Shown: one piece after another, positions 53,105 through 62,603 of the stretch
How positions within the stretch are numbered: the stretch's first letter is position 1
Layout of the letters: every line of letters begins with the position of its first letter
DNA from: an uncultured Bryobacteraceae bacterium
GTDB lineage: Bacteria > Acidobacteriota > Terriglobia > Bryobacterales > Bryobacteraceae
NCBI GenBank assembly: GCA_938003835.1
Contig: CALKXJ010000013.1
Coordinates: 186,001 to 250,000 of the forward strand
Direction: 5' to 3'
Length of the DNA stretch: 64,000 nucleotides
Notes under the pieces: model-generated
Databases searched by the model: none
Told to the model about the DNA's origin: nothing
Seen by the model: only the letters and a program-made list of their open reading frames with translations
Position numbers and translations under genes: made by a program

Positions 53105-53922
53105 CGCGCTACGCGCTGGTGGCGGGCAACGGCCGGTTCCCCCTGCTGGCGCTCGAAAGCGCGCGCAAGCTCGGTCACGAAGTCATCGCCATCGGTATCA
53201 AGGAAGAGGCTTCCAAAGAGATCGAGCCGCTGGCGGCTCGCTGCCACTGGATCTCGCTCGGCGAGCTGAGCCGGCTGATCCGGATCCTGAAGGAGGAGGG
53301 AATCGCCGAGCTCATCTTCGCCGGGCAGGTCAAGCATGCCAGCATCTTTTCGGCGATCCGGCCGGACTGGCGGCTGGCGAAGCTGCTCGCCTCGCTCGAG
53401 ACGAAGAACACGGACGCGCTCATCGGCGGCGTCATCCGGGTCTTGGAAGAGGAAGGCGTGCGCGTGATGGATTCGACGGCGCTGCTCAAGCCGCTGCTGG
53501 CGAGCCTGGGGCCGATGAGCCGGCGCAAGCCCACGCGGGAGGAAGAGGCCGACATTCGCTACGGCCGGCGGATCGCCAACGCGCTGGCGGGCTTCGATGT
53601 CGGCCAGAGCGTGGTGATCTGCGAGCGGGCCTGCGTCGCTGTGGAGGCCATGGAGGGCACCGACGCGGCGTTGCGCCGCGCCGCCGCGCTGGTCAACGGC
53701 CGGCCGCTGCGCCTGGTGAAGGTCTCGCGCCGACGGCGCCATCTGCTGTTCGACGTACCGGTGGCGGGTCTGGACACCATCGCCGTCATGCGGGAGACGG
53801 GAACCACGGTGCTGGCCGTCGACGCCGGGCGGACACTTCTGCTCGATCGTGACCAGATGCTCGAGCGGGCCAACGAGGCCGGCATCGCCGTGGTGGGCTA
53901 CGAGCCGGAGGAGGCCCCGTGA
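53101..53922 (+). CDS. lpxI: UDP-2,3-diacylglucosamine diphosphatase LpxI
   Basis: 273 residues of the DUF1009/LpxI family, which replaces LpxH outside the gamma/beta-proteobacteria. Opening RYALVAGNGRFPLLALESAR, IFAGQVKHASIF near 76, the Asp-containing VMDSTALLKPLLA near 123, and DVGQSVVICERACVAVEAMEG near 160 where metal binding is expected, ending with DAGRTLLLDRDQMLERAN. 4-nt overlaps on both sides. lpxB and lpxD are not in this cluster. Confidence 0.95.
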   Translation: MTRYALVAGNGRFPLLALESARKLGHEVIAIGIKEEASKEIEPLAARCHWISLGELSRLIRILKEEGIAELIFAGQVKHASIFSAIRPDWRLAKLLASLETKNTDALIGGVIRVLEEEGVRVMDSTALLKPLLASLGPMSRRKPTREEEADIRYGRRIANALAGFDVGQSVVICERACVAVEAMEGTDAALRRAAALVNGRPLRLVKVSRRRRHLLFDVPVAGLDTIAVMRETGTTVLAVDAGRTLLLDRDQMLERANEAGIAVVGYEPEEAP

Positions 53923-54875
53923 GTCGCATCCGCATCGCGGTGGTCGGCGCCGGCGTCTTCGGGCGCCATCATCTGCGCGTGCTGGGCCAGTCGCCGCGGG
54001 CCGAACTGGTGGCGGCGGTGGACATCGATCGCGGCCGCGCCGAAAGCGCAGCGAAAGAATTCGGTTGCGAAGCAATGACCGACTGGCGGGCTCTTGCCGG
54101 GCGTGTCGACGCGGCCGTCGTGGCCGTGCCGACCACCGCTCACGCCGAAGTGGGCTGCGGCCTGCTCGAGGCGGGCGTCGACGTGCTGGTGGAGAAGCCG
54201 ATCGCTGCGGATCTCGATTCGGCCGACCGGCTGATCGAGACGGCCCGGGCGCGCGGAAGGATCCTCCAGGCGGGGCATCTCGAAAGTTTCAATCCTGCGG
54301 TGGCGGCCGTACGCGAAATCCTGCGGTTGCCCCTGTTTTTCGAGATTCACCGTTTGAGCGTGTTCACGCCGCGAAGTCTCGACGTGGATGTCGTGCTCGA
54401 CCTGATGATCCACGACATCGACATCGTGCTGTCGCTCGCGCGCCAGATGCCGGAGGAGATTCGCGCTGCCGGCATCTCGATCCTGAGCGGCAAGGTGGAC
54501 ATCGCCAACGCGCGCCTGGCCTTTCCCAACGGCTGCATCGCCAACCTCACGGCCAGCCGCGTCTCGACCGAGCGGGTGCGCAAGCTCAGGCTGTTCCAGC
54601 CGCACGAATACATCTCGGTCGACTACGGCCGGCAGGATGTCACGGTCATTCGCGTGACGCCGGAAAAAGGAATCGCCTTCGGCCGGCTCGAGGTGAAACG
54701 GGACGAGCCGCTGCGGCTCGAGCTCGAGGCCTTTCTTGATTGTGTGGAAAAGCGCACGGCGCCCCTGGTGGGCGGCGAGGAGGCCCGCCGGGCGCTCGAG
54801 GTCGCCCTGGGCGTGCTTGTTAAGATCGAAGAACACGCCGAAATCGTCAGGCGCTCACTTTCCACGCTCGGCTGA
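53919..54875 (+). CDS. Gfo/Idh/MocA family oxidoreductase in the lipid A operon
   Basis: 318 residues. N-terminal Rossmann domain (VVGAGVFGRHHLRVL), EKPIAAD near 92 with the catalytic-region Lys, HLESFNPAV near 123 and DLMIHDIDIVLSLA near 163. Its place after lpxI with 4-nt overlap ties it to lipid A. UDP-GlcNAc 3-dehydrogenases (GnnA), which prepare 3-amino lipid A, belong to this superfamily and are a possible identity; no aminotransferase partner (GnnB) follows, so this remains open. Confidence 0.85.
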   Translation: MSRIRIAVVGAGVFGRHHLRVLGQSPRAELVAAVDIDRGRAESAAKEFGCEAMTDWRALAGRVDAAVVAVPTTAHAEVGCGLLEAGVDVLVEKPIAADLDSADRLIETARARGRILQAGHLESFNPAVAAVREILRLPLFFEIHRLSVFTPRSLDVDVVLDLMIHDIDIVLSLARQMPEEIRAAGISILSGKVDIANARLAFPNGCIANLTASRVSTERVRKLRLFQPHEYISVDYGRQDVTVIRVTPEKGIAFGRLEVKRDEPLRLELEAFLDCVEKRTAPLVGGEEARRALEVALGVLVKIEEHAEIVRRSLSTLG

Positions 54876-54886
54876 CGGAGATTGCC

Positions 54887-55822
54887 ATGTTCGCGCCCGC
54901 GCCCGCGCCGGGCCGTCTCAACCGGTCTGTGGCCGCCTCGCTCGTCTTGCATGTGGCGGCGGTGGCGGGGCTCGTCGCGCTCGGCGGCAGGCCGGCCGAT
55001 CGGGAGCTCCAGCGCGAGCTGGCTTTCGAGACGCGCGGCGCCATGCGCCTGGTGGCGCCGCCGCCCGCGCCGGCCGAGGTGCGGCTGGAGGATCTCATCG
55101 GGAGGCCGCGCGTGTTCCTGCCGCCCCGGGCTGCGGCGCCCCGGCCCGCCCCAGTACCGGCGCCGCCGCCCCCGAAGCCGCCCCTCGTCGCGACCGCCGA
55201 GATCCCGGCGCCGCCTTTGCCGTCCGCCGATCTCAATGTGCCTGCCCCTCCGCCCCCTCCGAGGGTCGAGTCCGAAGAGACGCCCCGGCTGGCTTTCGAG
55301 CGGCCCCAGCTCTTGCCTGCGCCGCCCGCCGGAGGCGGATCGATTCGCCCGCCGATCGCCTCCCTCGAAGAGGCGATTCGCGAGGCGGCCAGAAGCCGCA
55401 CAGGCGGCCTAGTGGTAGGGGATCCCGATGCGGGAGGAGCGCCGGGCGACATCTCCGAGTTCCGGTCCCTGACGCCCGTGCCCCCGCGCTCCACGAGCAA
55501 TCTGGAGCTGCTCAGTGATCCGATGGGCGTGGACTTCCGGCCGTATCTGGTGCGCGTGCTGGCCGCCGTTCGTCGCAACTGGATGGCCGTGATGCCGGAG
55601 AGCGCGCGCCTCGGGCGGCGGGGAAAGGTGGTCATCCAACTCGCCATCAACCGTGAAGGGCGCATTCCCAAGCTGGTGATTGCGGAGTCCTCGGGCGCCG
55701 AGCCGCTCGACCGGGCTGCGGTGGCCGCCATCACCGCCTCGGACCCGTTCCCGCCCCTGCCCGAGGAGTTTCGCGGCGAGGAGGTGCGCCTCCAGTTCAA
55801 CTTCCGCTACAACATGCGCTGA
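54887..55822 (+). CDS. TonB family energy transducer
   Basis: 311 residues. One N-terminal membrane helix (VAASLVLHVAAVAGLVALGG), a proline/alanine-rich periplasmic spacer at about 65-165 (PPPAPAEVR, PAPVPAPPPPKPP), and a C-terminal TonB domain of about 95 residues (VRRNWMAVMPESARL, GKVVIQLAINREGRIPKLVI, FRGEEVRLQFNFRY). Transmits proton-motive force to TonB-dependent receptors such as the one at 39786. Last gene in the fabZ-lpxA-lpxI operon; exbB/exbD are not adjacent. Confidence 0.92.
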   Translation: MFAPAPAPGRLNRSVAASLVLHVAAVAGLVALGGRPADRELQRELAFETRGAMRLVAPPPAPAEVRLEDLIGRPRVFLPPRAAAPRPAPVPAPPPPKPPLVATAEIPAPPLPSADLNVPAPPPPPRVESEETPRLAFERPQLLPAPPAGGGSIRPPIASLEEAIREAARSRTGGLVVGDPDAGGAPGDISEFRSLTPVPPRSTSNLELLSDPMGVDFRPYLVRVLAAVRRNWMAVMPESARLGRRGKVVIQLAINREGRIPKLVIAESSGAEPLDRAAVAAITASDPFPPLPEEFRGEEVRLQFNFRYNMR

Positions 55823-55841
55823 GAGTTTGTGCTAGCATGGG

Positions 55842-55866
55842 CTTGCCCCGATTGAGAGGGGACAAG
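55842..55866 (+). other. RNA hairpin 1 downstream of tonB
   Basis: CTTGCCCC (55842-55849) pairs with GGGG-A-CAAG (55858-55866) with a one-base bulge and an 8-nt loop. TGCTAGCAT just upstream resembles an extended -10. Could be part of a terminator or a small structured RNA. Confidence 0.3.
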
Positions 55867-55904
55867 GAAAGCACAAATCCAGGGTCAAATCCGACCAACG
55901 CGGC

Positions 55905-55931
55905 CAAGGGGCGCTGGAACGGCGCCCCTTG
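55905..55931. terminator. Strong hairpin, candidate terminator or structured RNA
   Basis: CAAGGGGCGC (55905-55914) pairs with GCGCCCCTTG (55922-55931), a perfect 10-bp stem with a 7-nt loop. No T-tract. It is the main element of the longest gene-free stretch in the window (55823-56006). Confidence 0.45.
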
Positions 55932-56006
55932 CCATTTCCGGGTCCCAACCGGCAGGCCTTTGGACTTTCACGGCGGAGTATGGTGGGCCAGGGGGTTCGC
56001 TGACCG

Positions 56007-56519
56007 ATGAGCGCGGAGCAAGGGTTGCTGTTTCCGCCGGAGGCCCCTGAACCCCAGTCGGATGAGGGCGCACGAACCATCTACACCATAGGCCATTCCA
56101 CGAGGCCGCTCGAGGCGCTCGCCGATGCCCTCCGTCATTATGGCGTCGAGCTCGTTGTCGACATACGGCATTTCCCGGTGAGCCGCCATAACCCGCAGTT
56201 CAACCGAGCGGTGCTCGAGGCGGAGCTGCCGCGGTACGGCATCGAGTACCTGACGCTCGAGGCGTTGGGCGGCTACCGCGCGGGCGGCTACCAGGCATAT
56301 ATGCAGACGGAGGAGTTCGCCCGTGGCATCGAGCAGCTCGAGGCGCTGGCCGCCCGGAAGCGCACCGCCTATATGTGCGCGGAGGTGAAGTGGTGGCGCT
56401 GCCACCGCCGGCGGGTCTCTGACGTGCTGGCCGAGAGGGGCTGGACGGTCATCCACATCTTCGATGGGAAGCGGGCGGAGCTGCACCGCAGCAAAAACAA
56501 TGTGATCAAGTGCGACTGA
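56007..56519 (+). CDS. DUF488 family protein
   Basis: 170 residues. Family hallmarks: IYTIGHSTRPLEALADALRH near 26, VVDIRHFPVSRHNPQFNR near 50, TLEALGGYR near 84, and the Cys region AYMCAEVKWWRCHRRRVSDV near 120. The domain is linked to nucleic acid or nucleotide handling by structure but its reaction is not known. An extra 20-residue N-terminal tail precedes the domain. Monocistronic. Confidence 0.88.
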   Translation: MSAEQGLLFPPEAPEPQSDEGARTIYTIGHSTRPLEALADALRHYGVELVVDIRHFPVSRHNPQFNRAVLEAELPRYGIEYLTLEALGGYRAGGYQAYMQTEEFARGIEQLEALAARKRTAYMCAEVKWWRCHRRRVSDVLAERGWTVIHIFDGKRAELHRSKNNVIKCD

Positions 56520-56572
56520 GGCGCGCGCCGTGCGATACAATCGGGCCTGACTTGCAAGCGGGGAGGCACGCC

Positions 56573-57493
56573 ATGAGCTCACGACGAAGGTTCCTTGCCG
56601 GCCTGCTGGGCGCGGGAGGTTTGCGCGGCGGCGCACGGCCTATCCGCTTCGCCCTGAGCGGCTTCATCTGGCAAAACCAGATCGAGCGCGGCATCCGCGA
56701 GACGGCGCAATTCGGCTTCCACGGCATTGAACCCTTCCGCCAGCACCTGATGCCGTATCTGGACAAGCCGGCCGCCCTCAAGGAGGAGCTCGAGAGGGCG
56801 GGCATTGCCATGGTCACCTGCTCGAACGGCGGCCCGGGTATGATGACGAATTTCATCGATCCGGCGAAGGTCGCGCAAACGATCGACGATCACGCCCGCT
56901 TTGCCCGCGATTTCCTCCGGCACTTCGGCTGCGCCCATTTCAAGATCAACCTAGGCGCGCGGCCTCCGAAAGGTCCGGACGACGAGCAGCTCCGGACGCT
57001 GGCGCGAGCGCTCGATGAGCTGGGCCGGCGCACTTTGGAGATCGGCATCAAGCTGGCGGCGCACCCGCATCTGTGGGCCCCCGTCGAGCGGGAAACTGAA
57101 GTGCGGAAGATGCTCGATTGGACAGACCCCCGCTACGTCTGGCTGGTGCCCGATACCGCGCACCTGACGCTCGGCGGCTCCGACCCGGTGGCGATCGTGC
57201 GTGACTACTCTAGCCGCGTCGCGGCCTTGCATTTCAAGGACACGCCGGCGCGCTTCCGCGGCCACAAAGGCCCGTCGCCCAGCCCGGAGGAGCACAAGAA
57301 AGAAAACCTGTACAAGAACCTGGGTACCGGCGGCGTGGACTTTCCGGCGATGATGAAGCTGTTGCGCGAACGGGAGTATCGCGGCTGGATCACGATCGAC
57401 CTCGATCCACCCCGCCCGGGCGAAGGCACCATCGAAGAGAATGTGCTGGCGAACAAGCGCTATCTGGTCGAGGTGCTCCGCGTCGAGCTATAG
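56573..57493 (+). CDS. Tat-signal sugar phosphate isomerase/epimerase-like TIM barrel
   Basis: 306 residues from the ATG at 56573, supported by GGGGAGG 7 nt upstream. Twin-arginine signal SSRRRFLAGLLGAGG. AP-endonuclease-2-type TIM barrel with metal-site residues: Glu in FGFHGIEPFR, His in KLAAHPHLW, Asp-His in VPDTAHLTLG, His in VAALHFKDT, and the C-terminal Asp in GWITIDLDPP. Members isomerise or dehydrate sugars and inositols; predicted to act outside the cytoplasm. Its end overlaps the convergent GIY-YIG gene by 6 bp. Confidence 0.88.
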   Translation: MSSRRRFLAGLLGAGGLRGGARPIRFALSGFIWQNQIERGIRETAQFGFHGIEPFRQHLMPYLDKPAALKEELERAGIAMVTCSNGGPGMMTNFIDPAKVAQTIDDHARFARDFLRHFGCAHFKINLGARPPKGPDDEQLRTLARALDELGRRTLEIGIKLAAHPHLWAPVERETEVRKMLDWTDPRYVWLVPDTAHLTLGGSDPVAIVRDYSSRVAALHFKDTPARFRGHKGPSPSPEEHKKENLYKNLGTGGVDFPAMMKLLREREYRGWITIDLDPPRPGEGTIEENVLANKRYLVEVLRVEL

Positions 57494-57952
57494 GGCCAGG
57501 ATCGAGCGCCGGGCGCGCGCCAGCAGCCGGGCGAGGGCGGCCGAAGGGCGTTGCTCGAAAAAGAAGAGGTGAGAACGGCAGCTACAGTCGGAGGCGCCGA
57601 AACCGGCCAGAGGGATTGCGGCGCCGGCGAGCGAACTCAAGGCAGCGGCCCAGCGGTGTTCCCGCCGGAGGCGCTCGATGGTCCAGAACTCCACCGGCAC
57701 GGTGTGGGCTCTCAGATAGTCGATATGCCAGCGGAGCCGGCCGCTCGGCCGCAGATGCCGGCCGAGCCGGGCCGCCAGGCCGCCCGGTCCGAAGGCGCTG
57801 CCGACGTAGAGGTAGTAACCGGGCCGGAGCTCGAGCGCGCCCAGGTGCCCGATGCGGACGCTCCGCTCGCCGGTGGAGGCAAGCACCAGCAGATACGTGC
57901 CTTTGGCGGACGGCAGGTGGGGCGGAAGGATGGGATGGCCGGCGCCGCGCAA
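57488..57952 (-). CDS. GIY-YIG nuclease-like protein (DUF123)
   Basis: 154 residues. The domain opens with GTYLLVLA and continues GYYLYVGSAFGPGGLAARLGRH near 45, the GIY-YIG-like core of DUF123 proteins. RLRWHIDYLRAH (His-containing) near 73 and the Cys pair in GASDCSCRSHLF near 121 are family features. TTG start at 57952, supported by TATACT 7 nt upstream. DUF123 is sometimes fused to endonuclease III; here it stands alone. Role in DNA repair is inference. Confidence 0.85.
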   Translation of the reverse strand: MRGAGHPILPPHLPSAKGTYLLVLASTGERSVRIGHLGALELRPGYYLYVGSAFGPGGLAARLGRHLRPSGRLRWHIDYLRAHTVPVEFWTIERLRREHRWAAALSSLAGAAIPLAGFGASDCSCRSHLFFFEQRPSAALARLLARARRSILAL

Positions 57953-57959
57953 CGGCTAC

Positions 57960-57965
57960 AGTATA
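57960..57965 (-). promoter_or_regulatory. -10 element (TATACT) of the GIY-YIG gene
   Basis: TATACT on the minus strand 7 nt before a TTG start, without a Shine-Dalgarno sequence. Confidence 0.4.
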
Positions 57966-58018
57966 CGGGTTGTGGCGGAGACCGAAGAGAGAGGCTACAC
58001 TGGAGTAAAAGGTCTGAA

Positions 58019-59188
58019 ATGAGGAAAAGGGCCCGAGAGACTGCGGATCAAGGCCAGGCCGGCGCAGCCCGCCGGTCCCTGCTGCTGAGTCCTGCCGCGC
58101 TCGGCGAGCTGCTGGCCGCTCTGCTCCGGCGCGGCTATACGGTGATCGCCCCGACCGTGCGCGACGGGGCGATCTGCTACGAACCGGTGAACGGCGTCGA
58201 GGAACTTCCCGCCGGCTACACCATGGAGCTCGAGGCGGGCTCCTGCCGGCTGAAGCGGCGCGGCGATGAGGCCCTGTTCGGCTATGTCGTTGGCGCGAAG
58301 AGCCTCAAGAACTACCTGCATCCGCCCGAGCGGCGCGTCTTCGCCGCCGAGCGCGACAACGGGCTCTTCCGCATTCTTCCGGAGCAAACCGAGCGGCCGC
58401 GCTTTGCCTTCCTCGGGGTCCGTCCCTGCGATCTGGCGGCCGCGGCGATCCAGGACCGGGTTTTCCTCAAAGACCGGTATCAGGACGGCGAGTACCGGGC
58501 CCGGCGCGAGGCGGCCTTCGTCGTGGCGGTTCATTGCACCGAACCGGCGGCGACCTGCTTCTGCGCTTCGATGGGGACCGGGCCGCGCGCCAAGGACGGC
58601 TTCGACATCGCCCTCACCGAGATTGTCGAGCCCGGCCGGCATCTGTTCGTCGCCGAAGCCGGCACCGCCGCCGGCGCCGAGCTGCTTGCCGAACTGAACG
58701 CATCCGAGGCTCCCGAGGAGCTCTGCCGGGCCGCGGAGGAGGCGCTCGAGCGGGCGGCCTCGTCGATGAAGCGCCGCCTGGACGGCGATGGTCTCCGCGA
58801 GCTGCTCTACGAGCGCTTCGAGGATCCGCACTGGGACGATGTGGCGCGGCGCTGCCTTTGCTGCGCCAACTGCACGATGGTCTGTCCGACCTGCTTCTGC
58901 GTCACCGTCGAGGACACCAGCGACGTCACCGGGCGGCGGGCCGAGCGCTGGCAGCGGTGGGATTCCTGCTTCACGCAGAATTTCTCCTATATTCACGGCG
59001 GCAGTGTCCGGCTGTCGCCCAAGTCACGGTACCGGCAGTGGCTGACGCACAAGCTGGCCGCGTGGGTCGACCAGTTTGGCACCCCCGGCTGCGTCGGCTG
59101 CGGCCGCTGCATCAGTTGGTGCCCGGTGGGCATTGACATCACGCAAGAGGTGGCCGCCCTTCGCGAGGCGGCGAGGACACGAGCATGA
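58019..59188 (+). CDS. NiFe hydrogenase group 3b beta subunit (4Fe-4S, HydB-like)
   Basis: 389 residues from the ATG at 58019. Carries electrons between the NiFe module and the flavin subunit. [19 protein letters not shown] near 137 is typical of sulfhydrogenase/anaerobic sulfite reductase A-type subunits. Two C-terminal 4Fe-4S motifs: [14 protein letters not shown] near 280 and [16 protein letters not shown] near 360. First of six overlapping genes (4-nt overlap with the next). TACACT lies 19 nt upstream of the start as a possible promoter. Confidence 0.9.
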   Translation: MRKRARETADQGQAGAARRSLLLSPAALGELLAALLRRGYTVIAPTVRDGAICYEPVNGVEELPAGYTMELEAGSCRLKRRGDEALFGYVVGAKSLKNYLHPPERRVFAAERDNGLFRILPEQTERPRFAFLGVRPCDLAAAAIQDRVFLKDRYQDGEYRARREAAFVVAVHCTEPAATCFCASMGTGPRAKDGFDIALTEIVEPGRHLFVAEAGTAAGAELLAELNASEAPEELCRAAEEALERAASSMKRRLDGDGLRELLYERFEDPHWDDVARRCLCCANCTMVCPTCFCVTVEDTSDVTGRRAERWQRWDSCFTQNFSYIHGGSVRLSPKSRYRQWLTHKLAAWVDQFGTPGCVGCGRCISWCPVGIDITQEVAALREAARTRA

Positions 59189-59667
59189 TCAAAAGCAAGA
59201 ATCTGGTGGAGACTCTTCGCGAACACGCCTTCGTGGCGGGCTTCCAGCCGGCGCAGATCGACCGGCTGGCGGCGATGGCCCATGAAGTCCATTTCGACCG
59301 CGATCAGATCATCTTCCGCGAAGGCGACGAATCGAGCTTCTTCTATTTGATCCTGTCGGGCAAGGTCGCGCTCGAGGTGACCGCGCTCGGCAAGGTGCTG
59401 CGCGTGCAGACGTTGCGCGAGGGCGAGGAGCTCGGCTGGTCGAGCGTCCTCGGCGGAAGCGGCGGCAAGCACTTCCAGGCGCGGGCGCTGACGGCGGTGC
59501 GCGCGCTGGCTTTCGACGGAGCGCGCCTGCGGGAGGCCTGCGAGCAGGACTACGCCTTCGGCTACACCCTGATGCGCCGGCTGTTGCAGGTGGTGGCGAG
59601 CCGTCTCCAGGCCTTCCGCCTGCAACTGCTCGACATGTACTCGCCGGAAGGACCCAAGTCGGTATGA
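59185..59667 (+). CDS. Cyclic-nucleotide-binding-fold protein of the hydrogenase operon
   Basis: 160 residues: a CRP-type beta-barrel (about 15-130; [33 protein letters not shown]) followed by one long helix and no helix-turn-helix. The phosphate-binding cassette is not canonical ([20 protein letters not shown] instead of GELALL...PRAAT), so nucleotide binding is unsure. Such genes occur inside group 3b hydrogenase operons in several phyla; a regulatory or assembly role for the enzyme is likely but not established. 4-nt overlaps on both sides. Confidence 0.85.
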   Translation: MIKSKNLVETLREHAFVAGFQPAQIDRLAAMAHEVHFDRDQIIFREGDESSFFYLILSGKVALEVTALGKVLRVQTLREGEELGWSSVLGGSGGKHFQARALTAVRALAFDGARLREACEQDYAFGYTLMRRLLQVVASRLQAFRLQLLDMYSPEGPKSV

Positions 59668-60512
59668 GCGCCGCGTCGGAAACCCTGCCCAGCGTGATGG
59701 TGCCTGTGGCGATGCGTCTGGCCCGTGTGGAGAAGGAGACCCACGACACCTTCACCCTCACGCTCGAATCCGCTGACGGCGAGCGGCCGGCCCGCTTCGC
59801 GCCGGGGCAGTTCAGCATGCTGTATGTGTTCGGCGTCGGCGAGCTGCCGATCTCCATCAGCGGCAATCCCGAGGAGCGCGATCGTCTGATCTACACGGTC
59901 CGCTCGGTGGGCAAGGCCACCCATGCGCTGGTGACGCGCGCGCCGGGCGAAGCGATCGGCGTGCGCGGGCCCTTCGGCACCTCCTGGCCGCTCGCCGACA
60001 GCCGCGGGCGTGACATCGTCATCGTGGCAGGCGGCATCGGGCTGGCGCCGCTGCGCCCGGCCATCTACCACGTGCTGCGCCACCGGGGCGACTACGGGCG
60101 GCTCCTTGTGCTGTACGGCGCGCGCAGCCCGCAGGACCTGCTCTTCCGAAAGCAGTTGACCGCCTGGAATTATGTCCCGGACACGCAGATCCTGATCACG
60201 GTGGACTACGGCGGCCTCAGCTGGCGGGGCAATGTGGGCGTGGTCACCACCCTGTTCCGCCACATCCGCCTCGAGCCGGAGCGGACCACGGCGCTCGTGT
60301 GCGGTCCGGAGATCATGATGCGCTACGTGGTGCGCGAGCTGCTGGTGCGCGGCGTCTCGGCTGAGGACATCTACCTTTCCATGGAGCGGAACATGAAGTG
60401 TGCCGTCGGCTTCTGCGGCCACTGCCAGCTCGGCCCGTATTTTGTCTGCAAGGACGGACCGGTCTTCCCCTATAGCCGGCTGAAAGCCTGGATGGATCGT
60501 TATGAGCTCTGA
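59664..60512 (+). CDS. NiFe hydrogenase group 3b gamma subunit (FAD/NAD(P)-binding)
   Basis: 282 residues, ferredoxin-NADP reductase fold. FAD motif ELPISIS near 65, NAD(P) motif [12 protein letters not shown] near 120, [15 protein letters not shown] near 213 and the C-terminal 2Fe-2S motif [12 protein letters not shown]...CKDGPVF near 245-265. Exchanges electrons with NADP(H) or NAD(H). Overlaps the small-subunit gene by 11 nt. Confidence 0.92.
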   Translation: MSAASETLPSVMVPVAMRLARVEKETHDTFTLTLESADGERPARFAPGQFSMLYVFGVGELPISISGNPEERDRLIYTVRSVGKATHALVTRAPGEAIGVRGPFGTSWPLADSRGRDIVIVAGGIGLAPLRPAIYHVLRHRGDYGRLLVLYGARSPQDLLFRKQLTAWNYVPDTQILITVDYGGLSWRGNVGVVTTLFRHIRLEPERTTALVCGPEIMMRYVVRELLVRGVSAEDIYLSMERNMKCAVGFCGHCQLGPYFVCKDGPVFPYSRLKAWMDRYEL

Positions 60513-61287
60513 CAACGGGCGGAAACCAAGGATCGCCGTATTCAAGTTCGCCTCCTGCGACGGCTGCCAGTTGAGCCTGCTCGACGCCGAGGACGAGCTG
60601 CTCGCGGTGGCCGGCGCGGTCGAGATCGCCTATTTCCCGGAGGCCTCGCGCCGGATGCTGAAAGGGCCGTATGACATCGGGCTGGTGGAGGGCTCCATCA
60701 CCACGCATCACGACGCCCAGCGGATTCAGCAGATCCGGCGGCAGTGCCGGACGCTGGTCACCATCGGGGCCTGCGCGACCGCCGGCGGCATCCAGGCGCT
60801 GCGCAACTGGCGCGACACCGGCGAGTTCGTCCGCTACGTCTACGCCCGCCCGGACTACATCCAGACGCTCAATCACTCGACTCCCATCGCCGAGCATGTC
60901 CCCGTGGACTTCGAGTTGCGCGGCTGCCCCATCAACAAGTACCAGCTCATCGAACTGCTGAGCGCCACGCTGGCCGGCCGCAAGCCGAATATTCCCACCT
61001 ACAGCGTCTGCATCGAGTGCAAGCGGCGCGGCACGGTCTGCGTGGCCGTCGCCCAGGGCGCGATGTGTCTCGGGCCGGTGACGCAGGCCGGCTGCGGCGC
61101 CATCTGCCCGGCTTACGGCCGCGGCTGCTACGGCTGCTATGGGCCCATGGAGAACCCGAACTCGAAGCGGCTGGCCGCTCATTTCCTGGAGACAGGCAAG
61201 GAGCGCGAGCAGGTGGTGCGGGCCTTCCGGACGTATAACGCCTGGGCCTGGCAGTTCCGCGAGGCGACCGAGGAGCGGGAGGGTTGA
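60502..61287 (+). CDS. NiFe hydrogenase group 3b small (delta) subunit
   Basis: 261 residues. The proximal cluster Cys are in [13 protein letters not shown] near 17-24, [10 protein letters not shown] near 92 and [10 protein letters not shown] near 137. Further Cys-rich motifs bind two more 4Fe-4S clusters ([28 protein letters not shown] near 200-215). No Tat signal, so the enzyme is cytoplasmic, as expected for group 3. The stop overlaps the possible upstream TTG of the large subunit. Confidence 0.93.
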   Translation: MSSDNGRKPRIAVFKFASCDGCQLSLLDAEDELLAVAGAVEIAYFPEASRRMLKGPYDIGLVEGSITTHHDAQRIQQIRRQCRTLVTIGACATAGGIQALRNWRDTGEFVRYVYARPDYIQTLNHSTPIAEHVPVDFELRGCPINKYQLIELLSATLAGRKPNIPTYSVCIECKRRGTVCVAVAQGAMCLGPVTQAGCGAICPAYGRGCYGCYGPMENPNSKRLAAHFLETGKEREQVVRAFRTYNAWAWQFREATEEREG

Positions 61288-61292
61288 AGCCG

Positions 61293-62603
61293 ATGAACGT
61301 AACGCCAACAGCCAAGGGAACCCGCACGGTGAAGGTGGACATGCTGGCGCGGGTGGAAGGCGAGGGGGGCCTGCTGATTCGGATGAAGGGCGACCGCGTG
61401 CAGGAGGTGAAGCTCAACATCTTTGAGCCGCCGCGGCTGTTCGAGGGCTTCCTGCGCGGGCGCCATTTCAGCGAAGTGCCCGACATCACCGCCCGCATCT
61501 GTGGCATCTGTCCGATCGCTTATCAGATGAGCTCCGTCCACGCACTCGAGCGCGCCCTCGGAGTGCAGATCGATCCGGCCGTGCGCCTGCTGCGGCGCCT
61601 GTTCTACTGCGGCGAGTGGATCGAAAGTCACGCCCTGCACGTCTACATGCTGCACGCGCCGGACTTCCTGGGCTACCAGGACGTCATCGAGATGGCCGCC
61701 GAGCATCGGGAGACGGTCGAGAAGGCGCTTCGGTTGAAGAAAATCGGCAACGAGCTGGTGGCGCTGATGGGCGGCCGGGAAATCCATCCGGTCTCGGCCG
61801 CGGTCGGGGGCTTCTACAAGGCGCCGCGCAAGCGCGATCTCGAGGCGATCCGCGAACCACTGCGGTGGGCGCTCGACGCCTCGCTCGAAACGGTGCGTTT
61901 CACGGCCGGCCTCGCGTTCCCGGACTTCGAGCAGGACTACGAGTTCGTCTCGGTCTCGCATCCGGACGAGTACCCGTTCAACGAAGGGCGCATCGTCTCC
62001 AATCGCGGTATCGACATCGACGCGGCGGAGTTCGAGGAGCACTTCATCGAGCAGCATGTGAAGCACTCCACCTCGCTCCATGCCGTGGTGCGCGAGCGCG
62101 GCTCCTATCTGGTGGGCCCGCTGGCGCGCTTCAACCTGAATTACGAAAAGCTCACGCCGCTGGCGCGGCAGGCCGCCGCCGACGCCGGCCTGGCGCCGCC
62201 TTGCCGGAACCCGTTCAAGAGCATTCTTGTCCGGGCCGTGGAGCTGGTCTTCGCCTGCGAGGAGGCACTGCGGATCATCGACGAGTACGAGCCGCCGGCC
62301 GCACCGCGCGCAACGATCGAGGTCCGGGCGGGCACCGGCGCGGCCGCCACCGAAGCGCCGCGCGGGCTGCTCTACCATCGCTACAGCGTGGATTCCGACG
62401 GCCTCGTCACCGCCGCGCGAATCGTACCGCCGACCTCGCAGAACCTCAAGCGGATGGAGGACGACCTGTGGCGGTTCGTGCCGCAGTTGGCCTCGCAGCC
62501 GGTCGAGGAGATCACCTGGCGCGCCGAGCAGGCGATCCGCAACTACGACCCCTGCATCTCTTGCTCCTGTCACTTCCTGAAGGTCAAGATCGAGCGCGAG
62601 TGA
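61293..62603 (+). CDS. NiFe hydrogenase group 3b large (alpha) subunit
   Basis: Carries the NiFe centre. 436 residues from the ATG at 61293, preceded by GGAGGG; a TTG three codons earlier is less likely. L1 motif RICGICP near 69-75, and L2 motif DPCISCSCH at 419-427 (CxxCxxH), so all four nickel Cys are present. After His427 a 9-residue tail (FLKVKIERE) would be cut off by the protease encoded next. Group assignment rests on these motifs and the six-gene order with HydB/HydG-like subunits. Could oxidise or evolve H2, or reduce sulfur, coupled to NADP(H). Confidence 0.94.
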   Translation: MNVTPTAKGTRTVKVDMLARVEGEGGLLIRMKGDRVQEVKLNIFEPPRLFEGFLRGRHFSEVPDITARICGICPIAYQMSSVHALERALGVQIDPAVRLLRRLFYCGEWIESHALHVYMLHAPDFLGYQDVIEMAAEHRETVEKALRLKKIGNELVALMGGREIHPVSAAVGGFYKAPRKRDLEAIREPLRWALDASLETVRFTAGLAFPDFEQDYEFVSVSHPDEYPFNEGRIVSNRGIDIDAAEFEEHFIEQHVKHSTSLHAVVRERGSYLVGPLARFNLNYEKLTPLARQAAADAGLAPPCRNPFKSILVRAVELVFACEEALRIIDEYEPPAAPRATIEVRAGTGAAATEAPRGLLYHRYSVDSDGLVTAARIVPPTSQNLKRMEDDLWRFVPQLASQPVEEITWRAEQAIRNYDPCISCSCHFLKVKIERE

